Assembly: GCF_023650515.1 (NCBI RefSeq)
Contig: NZ_CP096016.1
Span: 2,380,001 to 2,444,000, forward strand
From: Alkalimarinus coralli
GTDB lineage: Bacteria > Pseudomonadota > Gammaproteobacteria > Pseudomonadales > Oleiphilaceae
DNA length: 64,000 nucleotides
Direction of reading: 5' to 3'
Position numbers and translations under genes: made by a program. Numbering within the stretch: position 1 is the stretch's first letter; the number at the start of each line of letters is the position of its first letter. The notes under the pieces are model-generated. The model was not told the origin of the DNA. It searched no databases and saw only the letters and a program-made list of their open reading frames with translations. Of this stretch, positions 38,058-47,672 are shown one piece after another.

Positions 38058-38555
38058 TTAATTTGCAGGTGGTGCCTTGGGGTTTAACAGCATTTTATTA
38101 GGCTGATAGCGCGGTTTTTTACGTTTTGGGTCTTGTAGTTCTGCTATACGCTGGCTGACCTCCAGGTTTTCATCCATCTTCGGAAACTCCTCCAGAACTT
38201 TTTCAAAGTACATCATCGCACGCTCATCACTATAGTACTTGTGCGTCGGCACACTATACATCAGCCCGTTTTGATAAAGCGCCTGCGCTCTGACATTGTC
38301 TGGATATGAGGTATCTTCATAGATATGCAAATATGCCCGCTCGGCATCGAGTACTTTATTTTTACTGATGGCATCTATGGAGGTATCAATAAGCTCGGGC
38401 TCCATGGCATTAGTTGCCTCTGCCCTTTTTCTAACATCCTCGGCTGCTACACTCACTTGCAATGCGCCATAGCTGACCGCAGACAATCCCCAGCCAATCC
38501 CACACCCTTGCAGTATTAATAGACCTAGCAAAACCCCTGCTACTCTTCCGTTCAT
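38058..38555 (-). CDS. Small lipoprotein with TPR-like helices
   Basis: About 165 residues from the ATG at 38555, chosen for its AAGGAG ribosome-binding site and because a proper signal peptide then begins (lipobox LILQGC). The mature part is helical with a TPR-like segment (AERAYLHIYEDTSYPDNVRAQALYQNGLMY, then YFEKVLEEFP) and a basic, proline-rich end. It is likely an outer-membrane lipoprotein. No specific family recognised. It marks the return of core-like sequence to the right of the accessory region. Confidence 0.75.
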   Translation of the reverse strand: MNGRVAGVLLGLLILQGCGIGWGLSAVSYGALQVSVAAEDVRKRAEATNAMEPELIDTSIDAISKNKVLDAERAYLHIYEDTSYPDNVRAQALYQNGLMYSVPTHKYYSDERAMMYFEKVLEEFPKMDENLEVSQRIAELQDPKRKKPRYQPNKMLLNPKAPPAN

Positions 38556-38834
38556 AACGTTATTCTCCTTATTGGCAGGGTAGGCTAACACCCTATTAAT
38601 ATTAGATTTGTGATCGCTGTAAGAACATACCATGTATTCTATTTAAACTAAATATCTCGAATGCTGACACGTTACGTGGGCACAACCTTAGAGGATATGG
38701 CCATAAATGAATCATCTACACTCTGCCTGATACTGTTCGAGCAACCCTGGCACGGCTTGTTTAAAGCGGCTTTCTAACGACAGCTATTTGGATTTATTGT
38801 CCCCCATTTGTTAGCACATCAACAATAATTAGCG

Positions 38835-40130
38835 TCAATCCAAACCCAACTCAAAACCTATGCTAACACGGTCATTTTCATCAAACTGACCATATACACC
38901 GTCTGAGTCACCATAGAATTTATCCAGACTCAATATAACATCGAGGTTTGATAATAGGTTATAGGTTAACTTTGGACGCAGCAAACCATCACCATGATCC
39001 ACGGAGTACAGGTTCAAAAATCTGAGCTTGAGCGTTTCATTCATAAAACTAATATCCCATAGAAGGCTCACAGTATCCTCTGTTCTTTCTTTCTGTAGTT
39101 GATCGGTATTATCCAGAATAGTCGTTTGAAACCACTGGAATGATATTAACTGATCCGTCCACCCCTGATAGTCAAAGCCGATAACAGAACCAAATTGATC
39201 AGCCTGAACCACACCTGGAAACGCCTGCTTAGTACGATGATAACGATCTTTTTCATAGGCAAGCTCAGTGCGGACAGTCCAGTTACCAAATACAGAACTG
39301 GCACTGCCTCCAAGCAAATGACTGCGCTCATATTCGCCTTCGGTGACGACACCAGCACTCGACAAACCAGTACGGAAAACAGGTTCATCAACATAGTGGT
39401 AGAGGTAGTTAAAGGTCACATCCCAACCATTCGTAAAGGTGCTCAACCGCCCTCCCACATCACTATCTAGAAAGAGTCTGTTAGGTGCACCGGATGAACG
39501 AAGATCCACCTTTGAATTGCCAGAGGGCACAGGCACCAACAGGGGCGATGTAAATGCAAACGGAGAGGATTGAGGCGCCAAATCATGGGTTGTTGAGTCT
39601 GGAATCCAAAGTAACTGAAGCTGGCTATCTTCAAATACTGACACCTCAGCCTTCACCATCCACAATGGAATTCGCGAATCTTCAACGTCATCCAGAATAA
39701 ACTCTCGATAACTTTGAGGGTTAACAACATCCAGCAACTTCAAGCCATCCGCTTCACCCCAAACCACTTGCTGCTTACCGATCTTCCAAAACGTAGCATC
39801 ACCAAAGGTCCAGTACAGCTCGCGTAACTCAGCCATCGCATGCTGGCTAGCATACCTCCCTCCTTGCCAACGCGAATATGTATCAGGGCTGGATGCATGA
39901 TTAAGGTCATCACTCCCGTCTACCAAAACGCGGCCAATAACCGTTAAATCACCATGCGTTAGAGCGGTATTGAACTCCACGTCAAGCTGCACGTCTTGTT
40001 TTTGCCAGTAATGATCAAGATAGCTATAACTATTTTGATTCTTTAGCAATGCACTCAGCCTCCCGCCATACGAAACAGAACCGATAGTAAGCAATGCTAT
40101 TGCAAGGAACAGTATACTAATGGGCTTCAT
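38835..40130 (-). CDS. DUF1302-family outer-membrane protein
   Basis: About 431 residues from the ATG at 40130 (GAGG upstream). Signal peptide, then a beta-strand-rich protein ending in a hydrophobic aromatic pattern (RVSIGFELGLD). The DUF1302 signature is visible: GKQQVVWGEADGLKLLDVVNPQSYRE. Family members are commonly encoded beside MMPL-type RND transporters and LolA-like proteins, as here, and are presumed outer-membrane partners. It follows the RND gene with essentially no gap (its start lies just after that stop), so they are co-transcribed. Confidence 0.85.
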   Translation of the reverse strand: MKPISILFLAIALLTIGSVSYGGRLSALLKNQNSYSYLDHYWQKQDVQLDVEFNTALTHGDLTVIGRVLVDGSDDLNHASSPDTYSRWQGGRYASQHAMAELRELYWTFGDATFWKIGKQQVVWGEADGLKLLDVVNPQSYREFILDDVEDSRIPLWMVKAEVSVFEDSQLQLLWIPDSTTHDLAPQSSPFAFTSPLLVPVPSGNSKVDLRSSGAPNRLFLDSDVGGRLSTFTNGWDVTFNYLYHYVDEPVFRTGLSSAGVVTEGEYERSHLLGGSASSVFGNWTVRTELAYEKDRYHRTKQAFPGVVQADQFGSVIGFDYQGWTDQLISFQWFQTTILDNTDQLQKERTEDTVSLLWDISFMNETLKLRFLNLYSVDHGDGLLRPKLTYNLLSNLDVILSLDKFYGDSDGVYGQFDENDRVSIGFELGLD

Positions 40131-40141
40131 CACAACCTCGC

Positions 40142-43100
40142 TCAATTCGGTGCACCACGAGACAATGCGTTGCGTCGAAATATTTGATCATCGATACTCG
40201 TCAGATAGTCAACTTCCGACATTAACCATTCTGTTTGATGCGCTGTTTTGTGATGGTTAATAATGAGGCGGTGACGAGTCCAAATACCATCAACCTGGCG
40301 AATATCCTCAAACCTAAGCGTTTTTAGTTCATTTAAGTTAACATCCCAATATTTGGCTCGCACGATAAGCCAATTTGAAGTATCAACCCACGCATGAACT
40401 TTTCCATAGCCCAACTCTTTTGCAATGGAGTCATTTAACGGATGAGACTCCAACAATAACAGTGACTTACCGTTTTCATTAACCTTAGAGATCGTCTTAA
40501 AGTGGTAGTCAGCCAGCTCCAGCTTACCTTCTTTCTTCATGTCTTCGTAAGTAAGATCAGTGCCTAAGAAGTAATCACCTCTGTCAGAAGCAGAAATTCG
40601 GCGTGCTTTACGCAAAGCAGGTAAGTACAGCCATTGATCATCATCGACCAATTCATCGGGATAGTCATAGGTCAAAAAGGCGGTGTTTTTTACATTTCTT
40701 GGCGACAGATAAAACATGACCGTGCGCTTTTCTTCGCCATAATATTTACGAAACACTCGGGTCTCTCGCTCTCGCGTCTTCCCCCTTCTATCTGTCAGTT
40801 TCATCAATATGCTGGCTGAGCGCTGCTCACCCTCCTCTACCGCATTAATTTGCTCTGCAACCCAACGCCCTTCTGGCAATTCAGACGCTGAGACTTCAGT
40901 CCCCATTAACCAAACGGCACCCACGATAATAATCGCGCCCCCCATTAATCTGTACGATACTTTCCGCACCCGCGCTCCCTTATTCGACTTGAGCGCCTTT
41001 GACGAGTTTTCAGCAATAATAAAGCGGGGTTTAAACAGCAAGATAAGTGCTGGTAACAAGGTCATGCTCATCACGAAACTGGTTGTCATCGATAGCGCAA
41101 CAATGGTTCCAAAATTGTTTAGTGGCACAACCCTGCTTGAAATCAACACGCCAAAGCCAAAAGCAATGGCCAAAAGGTTAAATAGCAAGGCGCGCCCTGT
41201 TGAAGGATAAAACCGGTTTAATGCATCCGGCACTGAACCAAACTGCCGATATAGAACCTTGATCCTGTCGATGGTGTGAATGGCAAAGTCCACTCCCAAG
41301 CCTATCGCCACGGCCGAGAACATGGAGGTACCTATACCGAGATCTATTCCAAAGATCACCATCGCGGAATACACGAATAAGATACTTGTCGCCACTGGAA
41401 TCAGCGCATAAAGACCTGCCAGGGTTGAACCGAAAAGCATTGCTGAAACCAGCCAGACCAGAAATAACGCGATCCCCATTCCTGCAAAATGGCTCGTTCC
41501 CAATCCCTTGAGCCAGTGATAGTTCAAATTTACTCGACCACTCAGATTCCCCTTGAGTTCCGAGGTATTGAAATCGGTATCAAGGTAATGCTGTAACGAC
41601 TCGATTACCTGCTTATTGTTAACATAGTTACCGTCATTCAGCATGATACGAATATTCGCAATGCGATAATCGAAATCAATTTCTTCTTCAAAATCATTTG
41701 GCGAACCGGAAGCGGAATATAGTAAAAAATACTGTGCAACGAGATCCCGGTTATCCGGTAAACGATAATAGTCTTCCTTTCCGTCATTTAACGACCGGTT
41801 CATTTGTTTAAGGTAATCAACGACCGACACGCTGCCCTGAACACCCGGCAACTGTTCTGCATAACGTTGTAACGCCTCCATCTTTTCTAACACCTGCAAT
41901 GAGAATATACCTTCAGCATCAGGTGTTTCGACGACCAAATCTATATTACTACTGCCATTGAAGCGTTCATTAATCAGCTGATCAGCGAGATAGATTGGCT
42001 CGTCTTTATGGAACGTTTCAATACGGTTGTCATTAACGATCAGTTGAGTTGCAGAAAACAAACCGAGAGTGATCGTCAGCACGAATAGTGAAACCACCAA
42101 CTTAGGGTACCTCGTGGTAACAAGCCCCATCACCTTCATAAAAGACGCAAATATGTCCCTGCGAGTGCCGACTTTCTCTACTGCGAGTTTTTTAGCTAAC
42201 TTCGGATTAACCTGTGTTTTTAGCAGGCTCATTGCAGCGGGTAAAAAAACCAAGGAGTACGCCCATGCCATTCCAACACCAAACGCAGTGAACAAACCAA
42301 AGAATTTGAATGGAGGCATATCTGCCGCAAAATATAGCCCCATAAACCCTGCGGCGGTTGTCAATGTCGTTAGAGTGACAGGGCGCCACATGTTCGCGAG
42401 ACTTTCAACAATGCTCTCTCGAATCCCCTCTTCTGGATACTTTACACGGCGTTCAAAATACTCACTGTAAATATGAATACTATCTGCGACAGCAATTCCA
42501 ATTAAAATAACCGGAAGCGCATTAGTAATGACAAAAAACGGCACGCCAAATGCTGCCATCGCTCCAAAAGTCGTTACTGCAGAGCCTGCAATAATCACAT
42601 TCGCCAAAAATGCCGACGCGAAACGCCTGAAAGCCACAAACACAATGACTGTAATAATTAACGCAGCAAGCGGGTTAAGACGGCGGGCATCTGAGTCAAT
42701 ATAACGCCCCATATAGCCAGCAACTGCACCTTCACCAGCCACATGAACTTCTAAACTTGATGGGACAGAAACGGACTTAAGTACTTTTAATATTTGTTGG
42801 TAGGTTTCCTCAATCCGGGTATCGTCCAAAATCTCAACCACAACCAAAGAAGCCGTTTCATCCTTTGCTACAAGCGTACCTTGATATAACGGGAACTCCC
42901 TAATAGCATCACGAACCTGATTCGCCTGCTTCTGGCTCGATAAAGTTCCCTCATAAAAAGACTCAACCAATAACCCCTCTTCGTTGCCAGAAATATTGTT
43001 TTCTGTCGCCAGGCTAGTTATGCCCTCCGGGTCTACATTATCAATACCGCTGACAGCAGAAGAGATCAGGCTGATCGTATTTAAACCTTCTGGCGTAAAA

Positions 43101-43369
43101 ATGCTTTGGTCAGCCGCTACGGCAATGACCAGAGGGTCACTCAAACCAAAAATTTCCTTCACCTGATCTTTATACAAAAGCGCAGGGTTATCAGCAGCCA
43201 GAAATGCGTCTGACCGAGTATCTTTTTGAAGCGTTGGCAAAAAGCTGCCCAGCAACACCATTACCACTACACCAACAAACAAAATACGTTTTGGGTGATC
43301 CACCACCCAGCCGAAAAAAGCGGTAGCAGCATTCATCTTTGACGTGTTCATATTAAACTCACTTGCCAT
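40142..43369 (-). CDS. RND (MMPL-type) transporter fused to a LolA-like domain
   Basis: A 1075-residue fusion. Residues about 1-790 form an MMPL-type RND transporter with two halves of six membrane helices; signatures IGIAVADSIHIYSEYFERR and GLGVDFAIHTIDR. A further hydrophobic helix (about 815-835, LMGGAIIIVGAVWLMGTEVSA), looking like a former signal peptide, leads to a C-terminal periplasmic domain of about 240 residues of the outer-membrane-lipoprotein-sorting (LolA-like) type (LYLPALRKARRISASDRGDYFLGTDLTYED). The two parts are usually separate genes. Likely role: lipid or hydrophobic-compound export. The start could be 43369, 43351 or 43336. A MarR-type operator motif lies just upstream. 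Confidence 0.88.
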   Translation of the reverse strand: MASEFNMNTSKMNAATAFFGWVVDHPKRILFVGVVVMVLLGSFLPTLQKDTRSDAFLAADNPALLYKDQVKEIFGLSDPLVIAVAADQSIFTPEGLNTISLISSAVSGIDNVDPEGITSLATENNISGNEEGLLVESFYEGTLSSQKQANQVRDAIREFPLYQGTLVAKDETASLVVVEILDDTRIEETYQQILKVLKSVSVPSSLEVHVAGEGAVAGYMGRYIDSDARRLNPLAALIITVIVFVAFRRFASAFLANVIIAGSAVTTFGAMAAFGVPFFVITNALPVILIGIAVADSIHIYSEYFERRVKYPEEGIRESIVESLANMWRPVTLTTLTTAAGFMGLYFAADMPPFKFFGLFTAFGVGMAWAYSLVFLPAAMSLLKTQVNPKLAKKLAVEKVGTRRDIFASFMKVMGLVTTRYPKLVVSLFVLTITLGLFSATQLIVNDNRIETFHKDEPIYLADQLINERFNGSSNIDLVVETPDAEGIFSLQVLEKMEALQRYAEQLPGVQGSVSVVDYLKQMNRSLNDGKEDYYRLPDNRDLVAQYFLLYSASGSPNDFEEEIDFDYRIANIRIMLNDGNYVNNKQVIESLQHYLDTDFNTSELKGNLSGRVNLNYHWLKGLGTSHFAGMGIALFLVWLVSAMLFGSTLAGLYALIPVATSILFVYSAMVIFGIDLGIGTSMFSAVAIGLGVDFAIHTIDRIKVLYRQFGSVPDALNRFYPSTGRALLFNLLAIAFGFGVLISSRVVPLNNFGTIVALSMTTSFVMSMTLLPALILLFKPRFIIAENSSKALKSNKGARVRKVSYRLMGGAIIIVGAVWLMGTEVSASELPEGRWVAEQINAVEEGEQRSASILMKLTDRRGKTRERETRVFRKYYGEEKRTVMFYLSPRNVKNTAFLTYDYPDELVDDDQWLYLPALRKARRISASDRGDYFLGTDLTYEDMKKEGKLELADYHFKTISKVNENGKSLLLLESHPLNDSIAKELGYGKVHAWVDTSNWLIVRAKYWDVNLNELKTLRFEDIRQVDGIWTRHRLIINHHKTAHQTEWLMSEVDYLTSIDDQIFRRNALSRGAPN

Positions 43370-43380
43370 TCAGGCACTTT

Positions 43381-43398
43381 ATATGTGTATGCATGTTT
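43381..43398. promoter_or_regulatory. Operator-like motif upstream of the RND gene
   Basis: On the minus strand it reads AAACATGCATACACATAT, matching the motifs before the hydrolase and MarR genes except for the last base of the second CATG. It ends 12 bases before the longest RND start, or about 30 before the ATG at 43351. Confidence 0.6.
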
Positions 43399-44214
43399 TT
43401 AAACCATAAATTCTGCAACTTCTTGCCAAATTTCGGGCTGCCTGAGAACGGCTCTATGCCCTAACCCCTCTGTGCTAATAAGGCGCGCGGACTGCCAGTT
43501 TTCTACAATATTCAAAGCATCCCCATACGGCACTTCCTGATCAGACTTATCATGAATAATTAATCCTTTCCCGCAATATCCTTTAAGGTTGCTTGCCGTG
43601 TTTAAAGCCTCTGCAGGCAGGCCAACAACACTTTCAATTAGCTGAATAAACCGTTGAGTATTGCTTGAACTCAACCCAATGAATGCAGAAAATCGCCGCA
43701 GTACATTGTAAATAGACGAAGGACTGGAAATTAGCACGATCTTAGCGCAGTCAGTTTCTTGTGAAAGCGCCAGCCCTACAGCACTTCCCCCCATTGAATG
43801 AGCTATAACTCCCTCAAATGGACCTAGTGTTTTGTAGGCAAGCGATACCGCTTTTGCAAAGACATACGGGTTCGCCTTTTGACCTTCCGAATGCCCATGC
43901 GCAGGGCCGTCTAAAGCAATAACCTGAAAACCACGATGCAACAAATCATCAACAAAACCCGACATTTGAGTAGCACGACTTTCCCACCCATGAACCATTA
44001 GAACTTTGCGATTTGAATCCCCCCAGGCTATTGCACTTAACCCGTTTTCAAGACCAATGCGCCTTCCCTCCTTTTCTTTCACTTTTTCCCAGCCCTTTAG
44101 TGGATGAAGTCTTGGCGTTAGAAAAAGCTCCTTAGCCTGATCCACCGTTGCCTCAGGTCGAACAAACCCCATGACCCTGTTTTTTGCTCTAAAGAGTGAT
44201 AGTGCAATGTTCAT
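43399..44214 (-). CDS. Alpha/beta hydrolase
   Basis: A 271-residue alpha/beta-hydrolase-fold protein. The nucleophile elbow reads AHSMGGS (serine nucleophile). An early strand-loop VMVHGWESRATQMSGF provides the oxyanion-hole region, and a late histidine is in LGHRAVL; Asp of HDKSDQEVP may be the acid. No signal peptide. GGGAG precedes the ATG. The gene lies between the MarR gene and the RND gene, with matching operator motifs upstream of each, so it probably belongs to one MarR-controlled set. The substrate is unknown; an ester or lipid is likely. Confidence 0.88.
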   Translation of the reverse strand: MNIALSLFRAKNRVMGFVRPEATVDQAKELFLTPRLHPLKGWEKVKEKEGRRIGLENGLSAIAWGDSNRKVLMVHGWESRATQMSGFVDDLLHRGFQVIALDGPAHGHSEGQKANPYVFAKAVSLAYKTLGPFEGVIAHSMGGSAVGLALSQETDCAKIVLISSPSSIYNVLRRFSAFIGLSSSNTQRFIQLIESVVGLPAEALNTASNLKGYCGKGLIIHDKSDQEVPYGDALNIVENWQSARLISTEGLGHRAVLRQPEIWQEVAEFMV

Positions 44215-44231
44215 ACATTCTCCCTTGAATT

Positions 44232-44250
44232 AACATGCATACGCATGCAT
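44232..44250. promoter_or_regulatory. Operator-like motif upstream of the hydrolase gene
   Basis: AACATGCATACGCATGCAT, a CATG-N6-CATG dyad 18 bases before the hydrolase start. It differs from the MarR-gene motif by one base in the centre. Confidence 0.65.
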
Positions 44251-44262
44251 TTATGTAAAAAA

Positions 44263-44682
44263 TTACGCTTTTAGCTCGACGACAGAACGGCTAACCTTAA
44301 GCAGGTTTTCTTTCAGTTCCTCCCCCAGATTTTTAGAGACATACGCTTGTGCTTTCTCCCACTGTAGCAAAGCCTCTTTATAAATCGCTCGGCCTTTATT
44401 TGTTAAAGAAAGCATTTTTTGTCTCTTGTCGACCCCCGGACAGGCTTGAATCAACCCCTCTCGTAAAAGAGGCTTTAGTGCACGAGACAATGTCGTTTGA
44501 TCTAAAATTAAAACCTCTTGTAGCTCGGAATTCGTCGTTTGCTTTAAAAATCTCACAGCTCTCAATATCGAAAACTGACTCGTTTTCAAGCCACACTCCT
44601 GCAAATAACCATCATATAGCTGACTCAGCACACGATTAGCCTTTCGCAACTCAAGATTTATGCAATTTTCAACGTCAATCAT
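44263..44682 (-). CDS. MarR family transcriptional regulator
   Basis: About 139 residues from the ATG at 44682 (8 residues shorter than the longest frame). MarR winged-helix protein: dimerisation helices at both ends, recognition region TTNSELQEVLILDQTTLSRALKPLLREGLI, and wing CPGVDKRQKMLSLTNKGRAIYKEAL. It is probably a repressor released by a small hydrophobic ligand. An operator-like CATG-N6-CATG dyad lies 13 bases upstream of its own start, and related motifs precede the hydrolase and RND genes. Confidence 0.92.
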   Translation of the reverse strand: MIDVENCINLELRKANRVLSQLYDGYLQECGLKTSQFSILRAVRFLKQTTNSELQEVLILDQTTLSRALKPLLREGLIQACPGVDKRQKMLSLTNKGRAIYKEALLQWEKAQAYVSKNLGEELKENLLKVSRSVVELKA

Positions 44683-44694
44683 AGCTAAAACTAT

Positions 44695-44709
44695 ACATGC
44701 ATACACATG
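44695..44709. promoter_or_regulatory. Operator-like motif upstream of the MarR gene
   Basis: ACATGCATACACATG, a CATG-N6-CATG dyad starting 13 bases before the MarR gene start. It suggests autoregulation. Confidence 0.65.
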
Positions 44710-44710
44710 C

Positions 44711-45103
44711 TTGTCAATAAATAATATGTCTGAGTGCTAACTACATATTGCATATGGCTATATTGTGGAGGCACAGTTTACATTTGCCAGCCAGCCCTAT
44801 TTAGGTATGCTTACCCCAATACTTGGTGAGAGTAGACGCTTTCAATGCAACCAGAATAGTTTGCCATTCGACAGTAAACTTCTAGATCTCCCTGTTGTCA
44901 GCAACAAGCAGTTTTTATAAAGCGTTCAAGCGCTGGTATGGAGTGCCTCCAAAGGGCTATATCTCATCACATAAAACCACTATCAACAAAAGTTAACGCC
45001 TTCTGACTTAAACTAAATGTCCTAAAATCCAGTAAGTTGCTACAATTATCAGAGAAGTACCTATTCAGCAATCAACTCGCTAAGTAAGTACCAAAAGGCG
45101 CGC
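44711..45103. other. Intergenic region before the response-regulator cluster
   Basis: About 390 bp without a gene. A probable plus-strand extended -10 (TGCTACAAT, 45038-45046) lies 58 bases before the next start; no convincing -35 was seen. Nothing else recognisable. Confidence 0.45.
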
Positions 45104-45889
45104 ATGGAACAGAGCGCTTTAATCAGGGAACTAAAAAAGAGTCTAACTGTGTCACAAAAAACCGCCCTAGTCGTAGACGATTCATCGACTGCACGCATGC
45201 TACTATCGAAAGTTCTCCGTAATATTGGAATGGTCTGTCGAGAAGCCATTTCAGGAGAAGATGCTCTGAAACAGCTCGGAAGCTACAAACCAGATTTTAT
45301 TTTCCTCGACCACATCATGCCTGGCATTGATGGATTTGAAACACTTAAAACCATCAAGAATAACCCGTTGACCAGTAACATTCCCGTTATAATGTACACC
45401 TCGCAAAACGCCTTTAATTACTATAAAGAGGCTCACAAACTTGGTGCCGTCGGGGTTATATCCAAGCAGATTGATCGGGAAAAGCTCTACCTGATGCTAG
45501 ACCGGCTTTGCATTCACAACGCACCAGGAGATGAGATTTCCCGGCTTGAGCAGTCATCATCAAACGGTGATAGCCGAGCCGATGACAATCAGGAAAAACT
45601 GCGCAGGTTAACTGGCCGCCTATCAACCGTAGAAACGGCATATGAAGAGTTATACGAAGAGTTCAAACAATTTAAACAAAGCATTGCCTCAAAACCACAG
45701 CATCTGAAGGAGCCACCAGCCTTTTTCTCCCGCAGCAGGGTTTCAACTATTGCTATTGCTGTTTCACTCTTTATCGGTATTTCAGCCTGGGTTGAGATTG
45801 GCCATGTTGAATCTATAATGAGTAGTTTTGATGGCCGCATTGGCGTTATGCAAAGCCTGATTCAGGAAATAATAGATCTTCTTAATTAG
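45104..45889 (+). CDS. Membrane-tethered response regulator
   Basis: A 261-residue protein. The receiver domain (15-140) is complete: Asp25-Asp26, phosphoacceptor Asp69 (FLDHIMPG), Thr99 and Lys121. A charged linker and short coiled coil (145-195) lead to one membrane helix near the C-terminus (about 213-230, VSTIAIAVSLFIGISAWV) and a 30-residue helical end. There is no DNA-binding or enzymatic output domain. A receiver anchored by a C-terminal membrane helix is unusual. It starts a group with a TPR response regulator and a short histidine kinase. Confidence 0.88.
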   Translation: MEQSALIRELKKSLTVSQKTALVVDDSSTARMLLSKVLRNIGMVCREAISGEDALKQLGSYKPDFIFLDHIMPGIDGFETLKTIKNNPLTSNIPVIMYTSQNAFNYYKEAHKLGAVGVISKQIDREKLYLMLDRLCIHNAPGDEISRLEQSSSNGDSRADDNQEKLRRLTGRLSTVETAYEELYEEFKQFKQSIASKPQHLKEPPAFFSRSRVSTIAIAVSLFIGISAWVEIGHVESIMSSFDGRIGVMQSLIQEIIDLLN

Positions 45890-45947
45890 GTCGAGCTAGC
45901 CCTTCCCGTACATATAAGGCAAGAAGGCCGCGACAGAGAAATGTAGT

Positions 45948-47606
45948 GTGAATATCAAAGAACTGGCTGCACTGCCCAAAACATATAAAAAGCTTAAATT
46001 TCTCGTTGTTGATGACTTCGAAAGTTTTCGCATGTCAGTCAAACAGATGCTTCGCGCTTTTGGCGCTGAACATATTGATGTTTGCAGTAATGGCAAAGAC
46101 GCCGTTCAAAAATGCACCTTTGAACGCTACGATATCGTACTCTGCGACCATAATATGGGTGAAGGACAAACGGGGCAGCAAGTGCTTGAGGAGCTTCGTT
46201 TTAACAAGCGATTAAAGCATACCAGCTTATTTATTCTGGTAACGGCCGAGACCTCTAAAGAAATTGTTATTGGCACAAAGGAGTGCCAGCCTGATGGCTA
46301 CATTGCCAAACCAATAACCAAAGCAGTACTGCAAAAGCGAATGGACAGCCTGATACTCCAGCGCGAGGCGTTACTGCCCATCAATAGGGAGCTTGATCTC
46401 GAAAATTATCCGAAGGCCATTACACTGTGTACGCAGGAGATAAAAAAAGGCAGCCGATATCATAACTGGTGCCATAAAACACTCGCTCACTTGTACTACA
46501 AAGCCGGAGATCTTCAGCACGCCCAGAAAATATACGAAGATATACTCAATAAACGGGAAATTGCCTGGGCCAGACTGGGGCTGGGCAAAGTCCAGATGGG
46601 GCAACAAAAATACCCCGATGCCATTGATCAATTTAAAAAAGTCATCACCGACAATCAGGACTATGTCGAAGCCTATGACCTGCTATCCGAAGCCTATGAA
46701 AAAGTCGGCAAACGAAAAGAAGCACAGGTTATTTTGCAGCAGGCAGCATCCATCTCCCCCCTGGCCATTCCAAGGCAACAGCATTTGGGAGAGCTTGCAA
46801 CCGCAAACCAGGATATGGAAGGCGCAATATCGGCCTTCAAAGCGGCCGTAAAACATAGTAACCATTCCGTGCATGACTCTGCTGACAACTACCTCAATTT
46901 AGGCCGTAGCCTGTGTGATAGCAGTGAGTTGGGCGACCCCGAGAAGTCAAAAGAGCATGCAGAAGAAGCCATTAACATTCTTGATAAAGCCGCACGAAAA
47001 TACGCCAGCGATGATGTCACGGCAAGCGCAAGCCTTATAGAAGCAAGAGTTCACAAAGGTCAGGACAATGAAGCAGCCTCTCAAGCAGCCTTTACAATCG
47101 CTGAATCCCTCATTGATGAGTCAACCGTAAACGCCGAAACAGGGGTCGAGTTCGCAAAAACGCTCTACCGACTAGGTAAAACTGACCGTGCTGAGAAAGT
47201 GCTTCACAGCCTTGCACAACGCTTTGAGGACGACCCATCTATTATCAACAGCATTGAAGAGCTATTAGACGAGCCTGTTAGCTTACGCCAAAAAATGAAG
47301 GCTAGAGAACTTAATAAAAAAGGTATTTCATTGTTTGAAGAGGGCGCACTGGCAAAAGCGATCGATACATTTAAAGAGGCGCTTAAAGAGACGCCAAAAC
47401 ACCCTGCTCTCAACCTCAATCTGGTTCAAGTGGCCCTCAAGTCACTGGAAGGCAAAGCCCCAGGCAATAGCGAAATAGCGTTTCTTAACCAAACGCTGGA
47501 CAACGTTAAACATATACCGAGTCAGCACAGGCAGTACAAGCGTTTTGTCAGTCTGTCTAAAAAAGTCGCAGCACTTTCTGACAGGGTTAATAGTCACACC
47601 TCATGA
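45948..47606 (+). CDS. Response regulator with TPR output domain
   Basis: A 552-residue protein starting at GTG 45948. The receiver domain (15-135) has Asp22-Asp23, phosphoacceptor Asp67 (LCDHNMGEG), Thr99 and Lys121. It is followed by about ten helical hairpins of TPR type (for example WARLGLGKVQMGQQKYPDAIDQF and a second block near 440-490, GISLFEEGALAKAIDTFKEAL). The output is protein-protein interaction rather than DNA binding. It lies 58 bp after the membrane-tethered receiver gene and 66 bp before the kinase gene, suggesting one signalling unit. Confidence 0.92.
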   Translation: MNIKELAALPKTYKKLKFLVVDDFESFRMSVKQMLRAFGAEHIDVCSNGKDAVQKCTFERYDIVLCDHNMGEGQTGQQVLEELRFNKRLKHTSLFILVTAETSKEIVIGTKECQPDGYIAKPITKAVLQKRMDSLILQREALLPINRELDLENYPKAITLCTQEIKKGSRYHNWCHKTLAHLYYKAGDLQHAQKIYEDILNKREIAWARLGLGKVQMGQQKYPDAIDQFKKVITDNQDYVEAYDLLSEAYEKVGKRKEAQVILQQAASISPLAIPRQQHLGELATANQDMEGAISAFKAAVKHSNHSVHDSADNYLNLGRSLCDSSELGDPEKSKEHAEEAINILDKAARKYASDDVTASASLIEARVHKGQDNEAASQAAFTIAESLIDESTVNAETGVEFAKTLYRLGKTDRAEKVLHSLAQRFEDDPSIINSIEELLDEPVSLRQKMKARELNKKGISLFEEGALAKAIDTFKEALKETPKHPALNLNLVQVALKSLEGKAPGNSEIAFLNQTLDNVKHIPSQHRQYKRFVSLSKKVAALSDRVNSHTS

Positions 47607-47672
47607 CTTCGATAAAGCCGCGACAACCATCGCTACGACCAAATAAACCACTTTACCAATAAGGATTACGCA

